Notes: a model not told the origin generated them from the letters alone. A stretch of DNA of 52,882 bases from Gammaproteobacteria bacterium (GCA_030832095.1 JAURJT010000054.1:1-52882); one strand, 5' to 3'; counted from the stretch's first letter, positions 17,625 to 27,416 are shown. Numbers and translations are program-made.

Positions 17625-18900
17625 TATCACCATGCGTAGCTAACCATTCGGTCAGTACGGCAGTCCCTTGAAGAAAATCCTCAATCGACATCTCTTCGTC
17701 GGGATGATGACTACCATTTGGATTGCGAATAAATACAAAACCAAAGGGTATGCCAGCAGCACAAAACGCTGCAGAATCATGGGAAGCGGGGCTAGGCAGG
17801 TCGCAGACCTTCATGTCTAAACGCTTGGCACAATCTCGCAATTGCTGAGTGATTGTGGGATCTGCTTTGGCGACTTTAGACGAAGCACGAACACCAAAAT
17901 CAAATTTTACGCCACGTCTTTTTTCAATTTGCTCAACCATCGCCATCAGTGCCTGCTCTAACTCAACGACATCTGCGTCGTCGTAGGCTCTGACATCCAA
18001 GCTAAACTGAAACTCACCCGGGACGATGGTCATACCGTGGCGCGCGGAGTTTGTTTGAAATTCGCCAAAGGTGCAGGCCATCAAGCGGCCCTCGGCGTCC
18101 CATTGCTGCCAAAGCGCATCAAGCCCCACTGACAAATCAGCACCCGCTAAGGCCGCATCGTGCCGAAAACGCCGACCAAGCCCAACGTGGCCGTACTCAC
18201 CATTGATCTTCACTCGCGGAAATCTAAAATGTCCAGGTACTCCAGTGCCGATCGCCAGTGCATAACCCGTTAAGGCAAGGCTAGGCGCCTGTTCGATATG
18301 CAACTCTAAAAACGCTTTTACGTTTTTTGGACTGAGGTACGCAACACCTTTCGCAACAGCCTCGGGCTCTGCACCCGCCTCGCGCATGTGTTGTTCAAGT
18401 GTGCGGCCGGTATCGATACGCCGCTGCTGTAAGGCGCTTGCCGGCAAGGTGCCTAAGGCGCCTCGACTACCGACGTAAGACACTTGAAACCAGATACTTT
18501 CTTCGGCTCGGATCCCCATCACCACAACATCGCAGTTGAGTTTCAGCCCAGCCTGCTGCATGGCTTGTACAGCGATTAGGCCGGCCATCACCCCTGCTGC
18601 GCCGTCGAAGTTGCCACCGCCCAAGACTGAATCAAGATGCGAACCAATCACAAGCGCTGGTGCCTGACGATCAATGCCAGGCCACACCATATAGGTGTTA
18701 CGCATGTGATCGTGCCTGATCTCTAAGCCAAGACTGCGGGCGTGTTTTTCAACAAGCTCATGAGCAAACTGCTCGCCCTGCCCGTAGGTGTCACGCGTCA
18801 CACCTCGATTAACGACATCAACGCTGCCAGCACGCAAGTCATCGAATAATTGGTTGGCCTGGAGATGTAAATCGAGTACGTGGTTTTTAACCCTGTGCAT
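17596..18900 (-). CDS. Zinc-dependent amidohydrolase, N-carbamoyl-amino-acid hydrolase/allantoate amidohydrolase family
   Basis: An M20-fold hydrolase of the hydantoinase/carbamoylase branch, 434 residues from ATG 18900. Metal-binding residues are seen in GSHLDSV (H88, D90), NFDGAAG (D99) and RAEES (E133, E134). A dimerisation/lid domain includes [20 protein letters not shown], and the C-terminal H in [16 protein letters not shown] completes the set. The frame is open upstream to 19002, but those 34 residues look like out-of-gene translation. The gene is last in the TRAP-SDR-GMC run, 159 bases downstream of the GMC gene. It would cleave a carbamoyl or amide group from an imported compound. 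Confidence 0.88.
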   Translation of the reverse strand: MHRVKNHVLDLHLQANQLFDDLRAGSVDVVNRGVTRDTYGQGEQFAHELVEKHARSLGLEIRHDHMRNTYMVWPGIDRQAPALVIGSHLDSVLGGGNFDGAAGVMAGLIAVQAMQQAGLKLNCDVVVMGIRAEESIWFQVSYVGSRGALGTLPASALQQRRIDTGRTLEQHMREAGAEPEAVAKGVAYLSPKNVKAFLELHIEQAPSLALTGYALAIGTGVPGHFRFPRVKINGEYGHVGLGRRFRHDAALAGADLSVGLDALWQQWDAEGRLMACTFGEFQTNSARHGMTIVPGEFQFSLDVRAYDDADVVELEQALMAMVEQIEKRRGVKFDFGVRASSKVAKADPTITQQLRDCAKRLDMKVCDLPSPASHDSAAFCAAGIPFGFVFIRNPNGSHHPDEEMSIEDFLQGTAVLTEWLATHGDTNSSACSQS

Positions 18901-19059
18901 TTTTAGCTTATGAAGAGAATTATGTCGAAGTCGCTTTGATTGTAAAGCCTCAGTGACTTGAAAGGGTCGATTCTCGCGCTGCACGGGGCAAGCTCTTGGC
19001 AACGCTTATTTCAAAAAATTGCATTGCCATGACTACAAAATAGTGATGATTTTAAAAGC

Positions 19060-20664
19060 CTACACACCAGACAAAATCAACTGAGAGGCCTTTTCGGCAA
19101 TCATAATGACAGGCGCATTCGTATTGCCTGAAGTAACGTTTGGCATGATCGCCGCATCAACCACTCTTAAGCCACCGATACCTCTCACCCGCAAATGAGG
19201 GTCGACCACCGCTTGTGTGTCTACTCCCATCTTGCATGTTCCGACGGGGTGATACATCGATTGCGCCTGCGCACGAATATAGTCAATTAACTGCTCATCA
19301 GACACATATTGCGAACCCGGCATCAGTTCGCCTCGATTGTGTTGAGCAAAAGGACTTTGTGAAAAAATCTTTCGAATTAAACGCAAGCCCACCAGCAAGG
19401 GAGTCACGTCACGCGGGTCGGTCAAATAGTTTGCCTGCATACGTGGCGCCTCATAAGGATTTGCAGAGCGCAACGAAATCGAACCAGCAGAAAAGGGCTG
19501 TAACACCCCACAAGACGCCGTCACCGCCGGGGCTGGATCAGCTTTAAACATTCCGGCCGACGAATACATACTGAACGGCCTCATCTGTATTTGCAAATCA
19601 ACTTTGTCATTGTTTGCACCGGAGCGGGCAAACAGTGCAACCTGCGCCGCCGCTGAGTTCAACAAGCCACGACGTGTGAATAGATACCTCAGCACGTCGG
19701 GTAGCATTCTGATAGGGCTCGCGATTTTTTTATTAATCGAGTACTCGGGATCGACACTCGCCAAGTAGTGCACGTACACATGATCCTGAAGATTCATTCC
19801 AACGCCAGGCAAATCATGGACCACAGGGATTCCAAGCGCTTGCAAGTTCTTTGCATCACCCACACCTGATAGCATCAACAACTGAGGAGAATTAATGACG
19901 CCAGCGCTTAGGATGATTTCTTTGGCATGGGCAGTATGACTCACACCATTGACGGTATATTTGACGCCAACTGCTTGCTTATCCTGAAAGAGAATTCTCT
20001 CAGTCATTGCTTGCACTTGCACTTTTAAATTCGATCGCTCACGAATTGGTTTTAAAAACACTCTGGCGGTCGAGGCACGCACCCCGCGATCAATCATCAA
20101 CTGCACAAAGCCTACGCCCTCTTGTACGGCACCATTGAAATCTAAATTGTGCGGTACACCAGCATTGATCGCAGCTTGTACAAACGCTGACGAAGCCACA
20201 TGAGGCTCATGTAAGGGCGAAACAACCAACTCGCCCGCTGCGCCATGCAACTGAGTTTCACCTAGAAAATGTTTCTCAGTGCTTTTGAAGTGGGGCAGGA
20301 CATCGCTCCAGCCCCAGCCGATATTGCCAGCATCGCGCCAACCGTCGTAGTCAGCAGGCGTGCCACGCATATAGACGTGCCCGTTGATTGAACTGCTACC
20401 ACCGAGTGTCTTGCCGCGAGGCCAAATAATCTGACGATTGTTTAGGCCAGGTTCTGGTTCAGACTGATAACCCCAAGAGACGATGGGGTCTGTCACCACA
20501 CGCGCCACGCCCGCCGGAATCTTTAACCATGGGTTTCGATCTTCAGGGCCAGCCTCCAGCAGTAAGACTTTAGTTCTTGGGTCTTTGGACAAGCGATTTG
20601 CTAACACGCAGCCAGCCGAACCTGCACCCACGATAATAAAATCGAATGTCGCTACCTCTGCCAT
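19060..20664 (-). CDS. GMC-family FAD-dependent oxidoreductase (choline dehydrogenase-like)
   Basis: This 534-residue flavoprotein oxidises an alcohol. The FAD-binding GAGSAG (13-18) lies after FDFIIV and the GMC signature runs through WPRGKTLGGSSSINGHVYMRG (81-101). The catalytic pair is H472 in MYHPVGTC and N516 in NTNAP. It starts 17 bases after the SDR gene and belongs to the TRAP operon, so the imported compound probably carries a hydroxyl group. The protein lacks a signal peptide and should be cytoplasmic. Choline itself is unlikely because no betaine aldehyde dehydrogenase is adjacent; PEG- or other alcohol-oxidising relatives are equally possible. Confidence 0.92.
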   Translation of the reverse strand: MAEVATFDFIIVGAGSAGCVLANRLSKDPRTKVLLLEAGPEDRNPWLKIPAGVARVVTDPIVSWGYQSEPEPGLNNRQIIWPRGKTLGGSSSINGHVYMRGTPADYDGWRDAGNIGWGWSDVLPHFKSTEKHFLGETQLHGAAGELVVSPLHEPHVASSAFVQAAINAGVPHNLDFNGAVQEGVGFVQLMIDRGVRASTARVFLKPIRERSNLKVQVQAMTERILFQDKQAVGVKYTVNGVSHTAHAKEIILSAGVINSPQLLMLSGVGDAKNLQALGIPVVHDLPGVGMNLQDHVYVHYLASVDPEYSINKKIASPIRMLPDVLRYLFTRRGLLNSAAAQVALFARSGANNDKVDLQIQMRPFSMYSSAGMFKADPAPAVTASCGVLQPFSAGSISLRSANPYEAPRMQANYLTDPRDVTPLLVGLRLIRKIFSQSPFAQHNRGELMPGSQYVSDEQLIDYIRAQAQSMYHPVGTCKMGVDTQAVVDPHLRVRGIGGLRVVDAAIMPNVTSGNTNAPVIMIAEKASQLILSGV

Positions 20665-20681
20665 ATCTACGATCCGTCAAC

Positions 20682-21452
20682 CTACTGTGCTGTCCAACCG
20701 CCATCCACTTTGAGGCAAGTCCCTGTCACCATCCGAGCGGCAGGAGATGCTAAATAGGCGACGGCTGCCGCGATATCTTCAGTCTCAGCCAGATGACCTA
20801 GCGGAATCTTAGAAAATAAAAAGGCACGCTTCTCGTCGGTGTTCACAACCTGCCGAACCAAAGGGGTGTCTACAAACGTCGGCGCCACGCTATTGACTCG
20901 AATATTTTGCTCGGCAAGCTCAATGGCCATCGCCTTCGTTAAACCTTCAATCGCATGTTTTGTCGCGCAATAGACGGTTCGGTTGGGTGAGCCAATATGC
21001 CCCATCTGTGAAGAAATGTGAATCACGGACCCGCCTTTCTTGACGCGATCTGGATCCTGCAACATCTTTTTAACCGCCGCTTGCGCGGCGATAAAACATG
21101 AACGAATATTCAAATTGAGCAAATGGTCAAGATGCTCATCCGATACCTCGATCATTGGCTCTGGAATATTAGTGCCAGCATTGTTTACTAAAATATCCAG
21201 ACGGGGCAACTCGTCAATAATCGCTCTGAGCGCTTTCGAGTCAATGACATCACATTGCCGAATTGACGACCGACCGCCAGCCTCAGCAATCTGTTGCGCA
21301 ACCGTTTGAAGTTCACTTAACGTACGCGACAGTAATACCACCTCAGCTCCCGCCTCGGCTAAATAGCGAGCGATGGTAGCGCCAATCCCACGACCGGCTC
21401 CGGTCACAAGTGCAATTTGGCCATCTAAACGCAGACTTTCGAAGAAGCTCAT
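20682..21452 (-). CDS. SDR-family NAD(P)-dependent oxidoreductase
   Basis: Classical SDR of 256 residues: TGAGRGIG (17-24), NNAG (90-93), Ser 147/148 in HISSQMG and Y161-C-A-T-K165. S42-R43 after the second strand (LLSRTLSEL) suggests NADP preference. It lies 59 bases after the TRAP large permease gene and 17 bases before the GMC gene. It would reduce or oxidise the same substrate series as the GMC enzyme. The C-terminus VDGGWTAQ is the usual SDR end. Confidence 0.9.
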   Translation of the reverse strand: MSFFESLRLDGQIALVTGAGRGIGATIARYLAEAGAEVVLLSRTLSELQTVAQQIAEAGGRSSIRQCDVIDSKALRAIIDELPRLDILVNNAGTNIPEPMIEVSDEHLDHLLNLNIRSCFIAAQAAVKKMLQDPDRVKKGGSVIHISSQMGHIGSPNRTVYCATKHAIEGLTKAMAIELAEQNIRVNSVAPTFVDTPLVRQVVNTDEKRAFLFSKIPLGHLAETEDIAAAVAYLASPAARMVTGTCLKVDGGWTAQ

Positions 21453-21511
21453 TAGTCACTCTTTTTTGGGTTGACGTGCACACAAATATTGATACTCACA
21501 CTCACTTCAGT

Positions 21512-22855
21512 TCAGTTTTGATACAGCAGGCGTGGCAACCAAAGCGAGATACTCGGAAAGCCGATTATCATCCCCAGCGCAACGACCTGAATCACCATAA
21601 ACTGCGCCATCCCGCGAAAGATCAACGCTAGATTCCAGGCGGGCATCACAGTCTTAAGGTAGTAGGCCGACATCGCCACAGGCGGGCTCAAAAATGCTGT
21701 TTGCAAGTTCACCGCCAAGGTCGCGCCAAACCACAGCATCAGTTCGCCCTTCGACAAACCAACGTCAAGCTTTTGAATCACTGGGATAAATATCGGCACA
21801 AACACCAAAATAATCACAGGCCATTCAAACGGCCATCCCAACAGAAAGACAATGAACATCACCAACAAAAACTTGCCCATACCGGGCAGTGGTAAATCAT
21901 TCAACAGCGTTTCGATCAAACCGGCCGAACCAAGTTGAACAAATACCGCACCGAAAATATTTGAGGCCATTACCAACAGCAACACCATCGCTGAGGTCAG
22001 GAGTGTGCTGCGGGCAGTACCCTTGATCGCTGTCAGCGTCAACTTTCCGTACAAGGCAGCTAGGATCATCGAACCAAGCGCGCCGCAGGCTGCGGCTTCG
22101 GTTGCAGTCGCCAACCCCGTCAAAATAGTGCCAAGCGTTGAGCCAATCAACAGCAATAAAGGCAAAATGCTAACGACTACCTCTTTCAACAATTTAAAGT
22201 TGTAGCCCATGCGCTCTTCTTTAGGTAGCGGCGGGCCAAGCTTTGGATTAATAAAACTGCGAATCAAGCAGTAGGCGATATACAGAAAAGCCAATAAAAA
22301 TCCAGGGCCAAACGCGGCGGCGTACAGCTTATTCACTGGCACCCCAAGCACCGGGCCCATGACCAACAACATGACGCTAGGGGGGATCAAGATTCCAAGT
22401 GTGCCGCCCGCAGCAATCGCACCCGCAGACATCTGCGAATCGTAGCCAGCCCTCATCATCATGCCACCGGCCATAATCCCGAGCACGCTCACGGCAGCGC
22501 CGACAATCCCTGTGGCCATCGCAAAAAGCGTCGCGGTCAACAGCACCGCTAAGTAAAGCGATCCACGTATCGGTGCAAACAATTGCCTGAAGGTCGCGAA
22601 GAGTCGGTCCATCAGACCCGCCTGCTCACACATGTAGCCCATAAAGATAAACATCGGCACGGCCGGCACAATGTCATCTTTCATCGACCCCCACACTTGC
22701 AGATAGGTCAGATAAAACGTGCGATCAACACCCAACCCAATTGCACCAAAAACGATTGCAATGAATAGCAATGTGAAAGAAATTGAAAACCCGATGAAGA
22801 TGACACTGACCATGCAAAACAGCATGATCAAGCCAAGTATTTCGTTGAAATTCAT
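21512..22855 (-). CDS. TRAP transporter large permease (DctM family)
   Basis: The 447-residue inner-membrane subunit carries out sodium-coupled transport of an organic acid delivered by the receptor. It has about 12 hydrophobic segments and the DctM motifs AAGGTLGILIPPSVMLLVMG and LGWPFEWPVIILVFVPIF. AGGAT precedes the ATG by six bases. It lies 24 bases after the small permease gene, in the standard order receptor, small, large on the minus strand. Length is slightly above the usual 425-430 residues, from a longer cytoplasmic loop around RSFINPKLGPPLPKEER. Confidence 0.92.
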   Translation of the reverse strand: MNFNEILGLIMLFCMVSVIFIGFSISFTLLFIAIVFGAIGLGVDRTFYLTYLQVWGSMKDDIVPAVPMFIFMGYMCEQAGLMDRLFATFRQLFAPIRGSLYLAVLLTATLFAMATGIVGAAVSVLGIMAGGMMMRAGYDSQMSAGAIAAGGTLGILIPPSVMLLVMGPVLGVPVNKLYAAAFGPGFLLAFLYIAYCLIRSFINPKLGPPLPKEERMGYNFKLLKEVVVSILPLLLLIGSTLGTILTGLATATEAAACGALGSMILAALYGKLTLTAIKGTARSTLLTSAMVLLLVMASNIFGAVFVQLGSAGLIETLLNDLPLPGMGKFLLVMFIVFLLGWPFEWPVIILVFVPIFIPVIQKLDVGLSKGELMLWFGATLAVNLQTAFLSPPVAMSAYYLKTVMPAWNLALIFRGMAQFMVIQVVALGMIIGFPSISLWLPRLLYQN

Positions 22856-22879
22856 GACGATATCCTGAGGGGTATTTGG

Positions 22880-23470
22880 CTAGATTTCGATTTTTTCGTG
22901 ACGCACTAATTCAGTGCCTGTATTCACGGCCCAGAGCGACTTTAGAAGTTCGGAAATCCCTTGAATGAACAGCAGCGCGAAGGCGACTGGTACAACCGCT
23001 CTGAGTGGCCAAATGATGGGCTGCCAAAGGCCCAGATTCGACTTCTCGTTAATCTGAAAAGATTTGATGACATCATCGATCGAGATCGACGTCAGTAACC
23101 CCATGACAGGTAAAAATAGAACAACATACGTAATTAAATCGATCCAGCCTTTTTTCGAGACTGAAAACTTATCCCACAAAATATCAGTGCGGATATGCGC
23201 ACCGTTAAGCAGCGCAAAGGCTGAACCCAACATAAAGAGCGACCCGTTTGCCATAAAGGTGACATCACCTGCCCAGGCCGTCGGTGCTTTAAAGAAATAT
23301 CTCAAAATCACTTCAGCGACACTACTAAAGATCAGAGGCGCAAGCAAAAACATAGTCAGCTGGCCCGTGTAGTGTGTAAAGCGATCAATTTTACGGGACA
23401 GGGGGACAGCAACTTGCCAAAAAGGGCTTAATTGACTCTCGTCAAGCGCACTCTGAACGTTATCGCTCAC
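22880..23470 (-). CDS. TRAP transporter small permease (DctQ family)
   Basis: A 196-residue protein with four membrane segments and the DctQ-type pattern EVILRYFFKAPTAWAGDVTFM. It starts with GTG 23470, preceded by GGAG at seven bases. The N- and C-terminal tails are longer than in minimal DctQ proteins, placing it among the larger small subunits found with alpha-keto-acid-type receptors. It is separated from the receptor gene by a 100-base gap containing a terminator-like hairpin. Confidence 0.9.
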   Translation of the reverse strand: MSDNVQSALDESQLSPFWQVAVPLSRKIDRFTHYTGQLTMFLLAPLIFSSVAEVILRYFFKAPTAWAGDVTFMANGSLFMLGSAFALLNGAHIRTDILWDKFSVSKKGWIDLITYVVLFLPVMGLLTSISIDDVIKSFQINEKSNLGLWQPIIWPLRAVVPVAFALLFIQGISELLKSLWAVNTGTELVRHEKIEI

Positions 23471-23509
23471 GGGTTTTCTCCGGTGAATCTAAAGAAAGAA
23501 AGGAACTCT

Positions 23510-23556
23510 AAAAAAATAAATTGACAGCACAACAAACAAATTGTCGTGCTGTCAAT
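23510..23556 (-). terminator. Hairpin plus U-tract between TRAP receptor and permease genes (attenuator)
   Basis: Read on the minus strand, perfect 11-base arms ATTGACAGCAC and GTGCTGTCAAT (23556-23546 and 23530-23520) are followed by TTATTTTTTTAG. This is a rho-independent terminator shape, placed just after the receptor stop and before the small permease. Partial readthrough would give more receptor than permease. Confidence 0.7.
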
Positions 23557-23570
23557 AGTTTTGCAACAAA

Positions 23571-24674
23571 CTACTTTTTAGGAGGGAAATAATAATTCGC
23601 CGTGAACTCGTAAGACGGAGAATTAATCACCCTTGAAGGCACAACTTCTGAGGCATATTTATAGATCGCGTCATACACCCGTTTGAAAGCAGGGTTTTTA
23701 GCCGACTCTTCTTTTGCAATCTCATCCCAAACTTGCAGAGTCTTCAAAAGAATATCTGGTGGAGTTTCATGAATGGTCACGCCAAACTTCTCTTTCATTT
23801 CTTTCATTGCCGAAGAATTCAAGCGATTTCTTTCCATCTCAGATTTGATGGTCGCTTCGATCGCGGCAGAATGAATAATGGCTTTGAGATCTGCAGGTAA
23901 GGCCTTCCAGATATCAGCATTGATCAGAATCTCTAGCACCGTTGCTGGCTCGTGAGTCGACTGTGCATAGAAATGCTTCAACACTGTTTGGAAGCCAATC
24001 GAAATATCGCCTGCTGGGCCTGTCCACTCAGCACACTCAATCACACCACGCTCAAGTGCAGGGATGATCTCGCCGCCTGGCAAGTTAACCGCTGCAACAC
24101 CAGCGCGACCGAACACCTCAGCGGTGATACCAGTGTGACGGCATTTCTTTCCTTTCAAATCAGCCCAGCTTTTGATCGGTGTCTTAAACCAACCTAAGGC
24201 CTGCTGCGCAACCGAAGTTAAAGGAATCGGCACCACGTTTGCTTTCAAGTCTTTTTGATAGAAATCGGCATAGAGTTGCAGACCGCCCGCGTCGTGAATC
24301 CAGCCAAGATAGTCCATCATATCCATGCCAAAGGGGCCGCCGGGCGCTGGGCTAAACAAGGCAGCTGCACGATTTTTACCAACCCAATAGGCTGCAGCAG
24401 TGTGACCACCATCTACCACTTTACGGCTCACTGCATCCAGAATTTCAAACGGAGGCACGACAGCACCGGGTGGCAGAATCTCGATCACTAGACGTCCGCC
24501 CGACATGGCGTTCACCTGCTTCGCAAAATACAAAGAGTTCAGGTAAATCAAACTTGAGGGAGGAAACCCAGATTGAATCCGTAGTTTTGTTTGAGCTTGC
24601 GACTCAGACGAAAATAGGACCGTGGATAAAAACAATGTTGCCATTGCTAAGGATAAAAATCGGTAAAGCTTCAT
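23571..24674 (-). CDS. TRAP transporter substrate-binding protein (DctP family)
   Basis: The 367-residue periplasmic receptor has a signal peptide of about 27 residues (LSLAMATLFLSTVLF, cleavage after SQA). The mature protein contains the TRAP Arg region LKGKKCRHTGITAEVFGRAG and a GGPFGMDMMDYLGW segment like that of the alpha-keto-acid receptor TakP. AGGAG lies six bases before the ATG. It is the first gene of a six-gene minus-strand run: receptor, small permease, large permease, SDR, GMC oxidoreductase, amidohydrolase. The ligand is likely an oxo or hydroxy acid, by inference from relatives and neighbours. Confidence 0.92.
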   Translation of the reverse strand: MKLYRFLSLAMATLFLSTVLFSSESQAQTKLRIQSGFPPSSLIYLNSLYFAKQVNAMSGGRLVIEILPPGAVVPPFEILDAVSRKVVDGGHTAAAYWVGKNRAAALFSPAPGGPFGMDMMDYLGWIHDAGGLQLYADFYQKDLKANVVPIPLTSVAQQALGWFKTPIKSWADLKGKKCRHTGITAEVFGRAGVAAVNLPGGEIIPALERGVIECAEWTGPAGDISIGFQTVLKHFYAQSTHEPATVLEILINADIWKALPADLKAIIHSAAIEATIKSEMERNRLNSSAMKEMKEKFGVTIHETPPDILLKTLQVWDEIAKEESAKNPAFKRVYDAIYKYASEVVPSRVINSPSYEFTANYYFPPKK

Positions 24675-25049
24675 GCATGTCTCCTGATGATCGGTCTACG
24701 AGTCAACGCCCAAGCCATCAAAAGATGACCTGTGCAAGTGATTGTTTTTTTTGAATCAAACAGCAACTAGCTTTTTTTACAGCGGTTCTTTCTTTATGAT
24801 TTTGTGATTGTTGTCTCGCACTATTGCACTAGCGAATTATTGATTTTCTAGTGACTTTGATCTTGCTACAGAAAAGCATTTGGATCGATAGGTGTTTACC
24901 CCAAATCTCATCAACTCTACGATTGCCGCAGCGCAGCGAAGTTCACCTCACCTGACTTCACACTCGCTTTAGATTCACCTCACTTCAGATTCACGTTAGC
25001 GTCATCTCTCTTTAGATCGGTACTGCACAGCTGCTACATGACTCAGCTC
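24675..25049. other. 375-base intergenic region upstream of the TRAP receptor gene
   Basis: It lies between the stop of the tartrate-dehydratase-like gene and the start of the TRAP receptor, both on the minus strand. I find no gene. It must hold the TRAP promoter, but no clear -35/-10 pair is visible. The far half contains a short tandem repeat (24947-24994). The stretch 24750-24860 is AT-rich. Confidence 0.5.
24947..24994. repeat. Short tandem repeat, 16-base unit
   Basis: Two adjacent copies, CTCGCTTTAGATTCAC (24963-24978) and CTCACTTCAGATTCAC (24979-24994), match at 14 of 16 bases. A more degenerate copy of 15-16 bases precedes them at 24947-24962. It lies between two operons. It could be a multimeric regulator site or a slipped-strand remnant. 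Confidence 0.6.
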
Positions 25050-26213
25050 TCAGCCGACAAGCGCCGCAAACTCGGCCCTCAAATTAGCTTTCTCTTCAAA
25101 ACCAAAGCCAGCGGCCTCTGAGACGTTCACAACACCCTGCTCAATCTTGGTGCTGTCACCAAAACCGCCCATGGGTTGAAAAATGCCTGGATAGACTTCG
25201 CAACCGCCCAGCCCAAGGCCAGCCACCACGTGCAGACCAAGCAATTGACCGCTGTGGGGATAACAGAACTTTCGATCAAAGCCGCGGCTTTCTAATTCGG
25301 TCAGCATACGGGCGTACTCAGTGACGCCGTAACATAGCCCAGGATCCATCTGAAAGATATCAAGATCAGGGCGCGCGCCACCAAACAGCGCGAGGTTTTT
25401 AACGTCTTGGCGTGAGAAAAGATTTTCGCCAGTTGCGAGTGCGCCTTTGTATTCTTTGGCGAGCAACGCGTTCAATTCAAAATCTAATGGGTCACCCGCC
25501 TCTTCGTACCACAGCAAATCGTAGCCTTGCATCGCCTCGCCATAAGCAGTGGCTTGCTCTAGACTGAAGCGCCCATTGGCATCCACTGCAAGTTTTTTAC
25601 CGACGCCCGCAATTGTCAGCGCTCGTTCGATGCGCGCCATATCTTCAGCAAGCGTAGCCCCGCCAATCTTCATTTTGAAGCGATCAAAGCCCAAGTCACG
25701 ATAGCCACTGAACTCTTGTTCAAGTCGACCGGTCTGCTCGCCAGGATAGTAGTACCCACCGGCTGCGTACACCGATACCTTAGGCGAGTAATGTGTACGA
25801 CCAAAGTGGCGTGCAATCAACGCACTGACGGGCTCGTCATTGAGCTTGGCATTCAAATCCCACACGGCTAACTCTAACCCGCTAGCGGCGTGGGCGCGGT
25901 CACCATGCCCCCCGGGCTTTTCATTTTGCATCGCACAAGACAACACTTTCTCTGCACTCAGTTGCCCGTTATCTTGCAACAAGCTCTCGGGTTTGGCTGC
26001 TAACAGCCTGGGCGCCATGCGCTGCGCAATGATGCCACTTTGCGCGTAACGACCGATCGAATTAAACGACAGGCCAATCACTGGCTTGCCGTTGCGAACT
26101 TGATCTGTCACCAACGCGACCAACGATACCGTGTGGGTCGAAAAATTAATGACTGCATTTGAAACGTTGCTTTTTAAAGGCACCGATTTTTCAAGAATGT
26201 TGGTGATTTTCAA
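25050..26213 (-). CDS. tarD: Enolase-superfamily acid-sugar dehydratase, D(-)-tartrate dehydratase-like
   Basis: A 387-residue mandelate-racemase-group enzyme that should abstract the alpha proton of a hydroxy acid and eliminate water. Residues K99 (NEKPGG), K182 (KMK), D211 (VDANGR), E237 (WYEE), E263 (TGENLF) and H320 (YPHSG) match, with a near-constant offset, the functional K102, K184, D213, E239, E265 and H322 recalled for Bradyrhizobium D-tartrate dehydratase. The YAAGGYYYPG segment also agrees. It starts at TTG 26213, six bases after AAGG. It is the last gene of the esterase-ALDH-ADH run. D-tartrate to oxaloacetate is the best guess, but the neighbours suggest that a larger or esterified acid could be used. 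Confidence 0.85.
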   Translation of the reverse strand: MKITNILEKSVPLKSNVSNAVINFSTHTVSLVALVTDQVRNGKPVIGLSFNSIGRYAQSGIIAQRMAPRLLAAKPESLLQDNGQLSAEKVLSCAMQNEKPGGHGDRAHAASGLELAVWDLNAKLNDEPVSALIARHFGRTHYSPKVSVYAAGGYYYPGEQTGRLEQEFSGYRDLGFDRFKMKIGGATLAEDMARIERALTIAGVGKKLAVDANGRFSLEQATAYGEAMQGYDLLWYEEAGDPLDFELNALLAKEYKGALATGENLFSRQDVKNLALFGGARPDLDIFQMDPGLCYGVTEYARMLTELESRGFDRKFCYPHSGQLLGLHVVAGLGLGGCEVYPGIFQPMGGFGDSTKIEQGVVNVSEAAGFGFEEKANLRAEFAALVG

Positions 26214-26366
26214 GCCGTACCTTTATTCATTTGTTTGGCGCGTCACGTGCGCAGCCGATGACTCTCTCGTGGCACAGCCAAAACGAGCACCTCTTGAGCA
26301 ATCCATCAGCCTTAACAACCAGCGTCACGCCCTGTGCCACACCGCGCGGCGCAGGGCGCAGCCGAA

Positions 26367-27416
26367 TTACATCAAGAACACGCCCTTACCCGAGCTCTGC
26401 TTATCAAACAACTGATATGCCTGTTCGGCTTCACTCAATTTCCAGCGATGCGTAAATAAGCTGTCGACATCGACCTTGCGATCGGCGATGAACCGCGCGC
26501 ATTCTGCCTGACCATTAGTAGAGAACGTCCAAGAACCGATCAGTGTCACTTGGCGACGCAACATGTCGGGGCTGACATCAAGCGAGACCGAACCACCCTC
26601 GCCCACAAAACACGCCTTGCCCCAAGTCCGTACACTTTGTACCGCTTGTTTTCTGGCGTCTGCTGAAGACGAAGCGTCAAGGGTGGCGTGCGCGCCCAAG
26701 CCCTGAGTGAGCTGGCGAATCGCCGCGACGACATCGGTACCCTGAGGATTAATCACTTCGCTCGCGCCAAAGGCTTTTGCGCGAGCGAGGCGCTCGGGGC
26801 TCACATCCAAAGCGATCACGCGTGCGCCCATTGCCGCAGCTAATTGCGTGGCCGACAAGCCCACAGGCCCTTGCCCAAAAATCGCAATGGTCTGATCACC
26901 AGATAAATCTAGGCGCTTTAACGCTCCCCAGGCTGTGCCAGTTCCACAGGCAATGGCCGCGCCGGTCTCAAACGATAATTCAGGAGGCAGTTCAACGATC
27001 GTACTGGCTGGGCACTTCATATAACGGGCATGGGCACCATTGCCGGTCGCGCCATAAATCTCGGCGACGCCTTCGTCGCATAACTGCATCCAGCCCGTTG
27101 AACAGTGTGGGCAGGCGCCACACCCACGGTAGTGATGACACATCGCACGTTGTCCCAAGTAGGCCTGCTTGGGGTTCACGTTTGAGCCCACCGCCACCAC
27201 GACACCGCAGGGCTCATGCCCGCCAATGACCGGATCGGCTGCAGCAAAGCCAAGGGCTTTAGTGGCTTCTCCAGGCGCGGCACGATAGTACTTTAAGTCG
27301 CTACCGCACATACCCGAAGCCTTGATTTCAAGCACAACCTCGTTGGGCCCGGGTGTGGGGTCAGCGAACTCGCGCATTTCGATTTTTCTATCACCAACAA
27401 AGACTAGGCCTTTCAT
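26367..27416 (-). CDS. Zinc-dependent alcohol dehydrogenase (MDR family)
   Basis: Medium-chain dehydrogenase of 349 residues. Catalytic zinc ligands are C37 (SGMCGSD) and H67-E68 (GGHEPCG). The structural zinc site is C99, C102, C105 and C113. The nucleotide-binding GQGPVG is at 181-186, and D200 in ALDVSPERL favours NAD. AAGG lies seven bases before the ATG. The gene lies between the aldehyde dehydrogenase gene (132 bases upstream) and the dehydratase gene (153 bases downstream). It would oxidise an alcohol to the aldehyde for the adjacent dehydrogenase. Confidence 0.9.
   Translation of the reverse strand: MKGLVFVGDRKIEMREFADPTPGPNEVVLEIKASGMCGSDLKYYRAAPGEATKALGFAAADPVIGGHEPCGVVVAVGSNVNPKQAYLGQRAMCHHYRGCGACPHCSTGWMQLCDEGVAEIYGATGNGAHARYMKCPASTIVELPPELSFETGAAIACGTGTAWGALKRLDLSGDQTIAIFGQGPVGLSATQLAAAMGARVIALDVSPERLARAKAFGASEVINPQGTDVVAAIRQLTQGLGAHATLDASSSADARKQAVQSVRTWGKACFVGEGGSVSLDVSPDMLRRQVTLIGSWTFSTNGQAECARFIADRKVDVDSLFTHRWKLSEAEQAYQLFDKQSSGKGVFLM

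Noticed and set aside
18901..19002. N-terminal extension of the amidohydrolase
   Set aside because: Arg-rich 34 residues without family similarity; the conserved protein begins near 18900.
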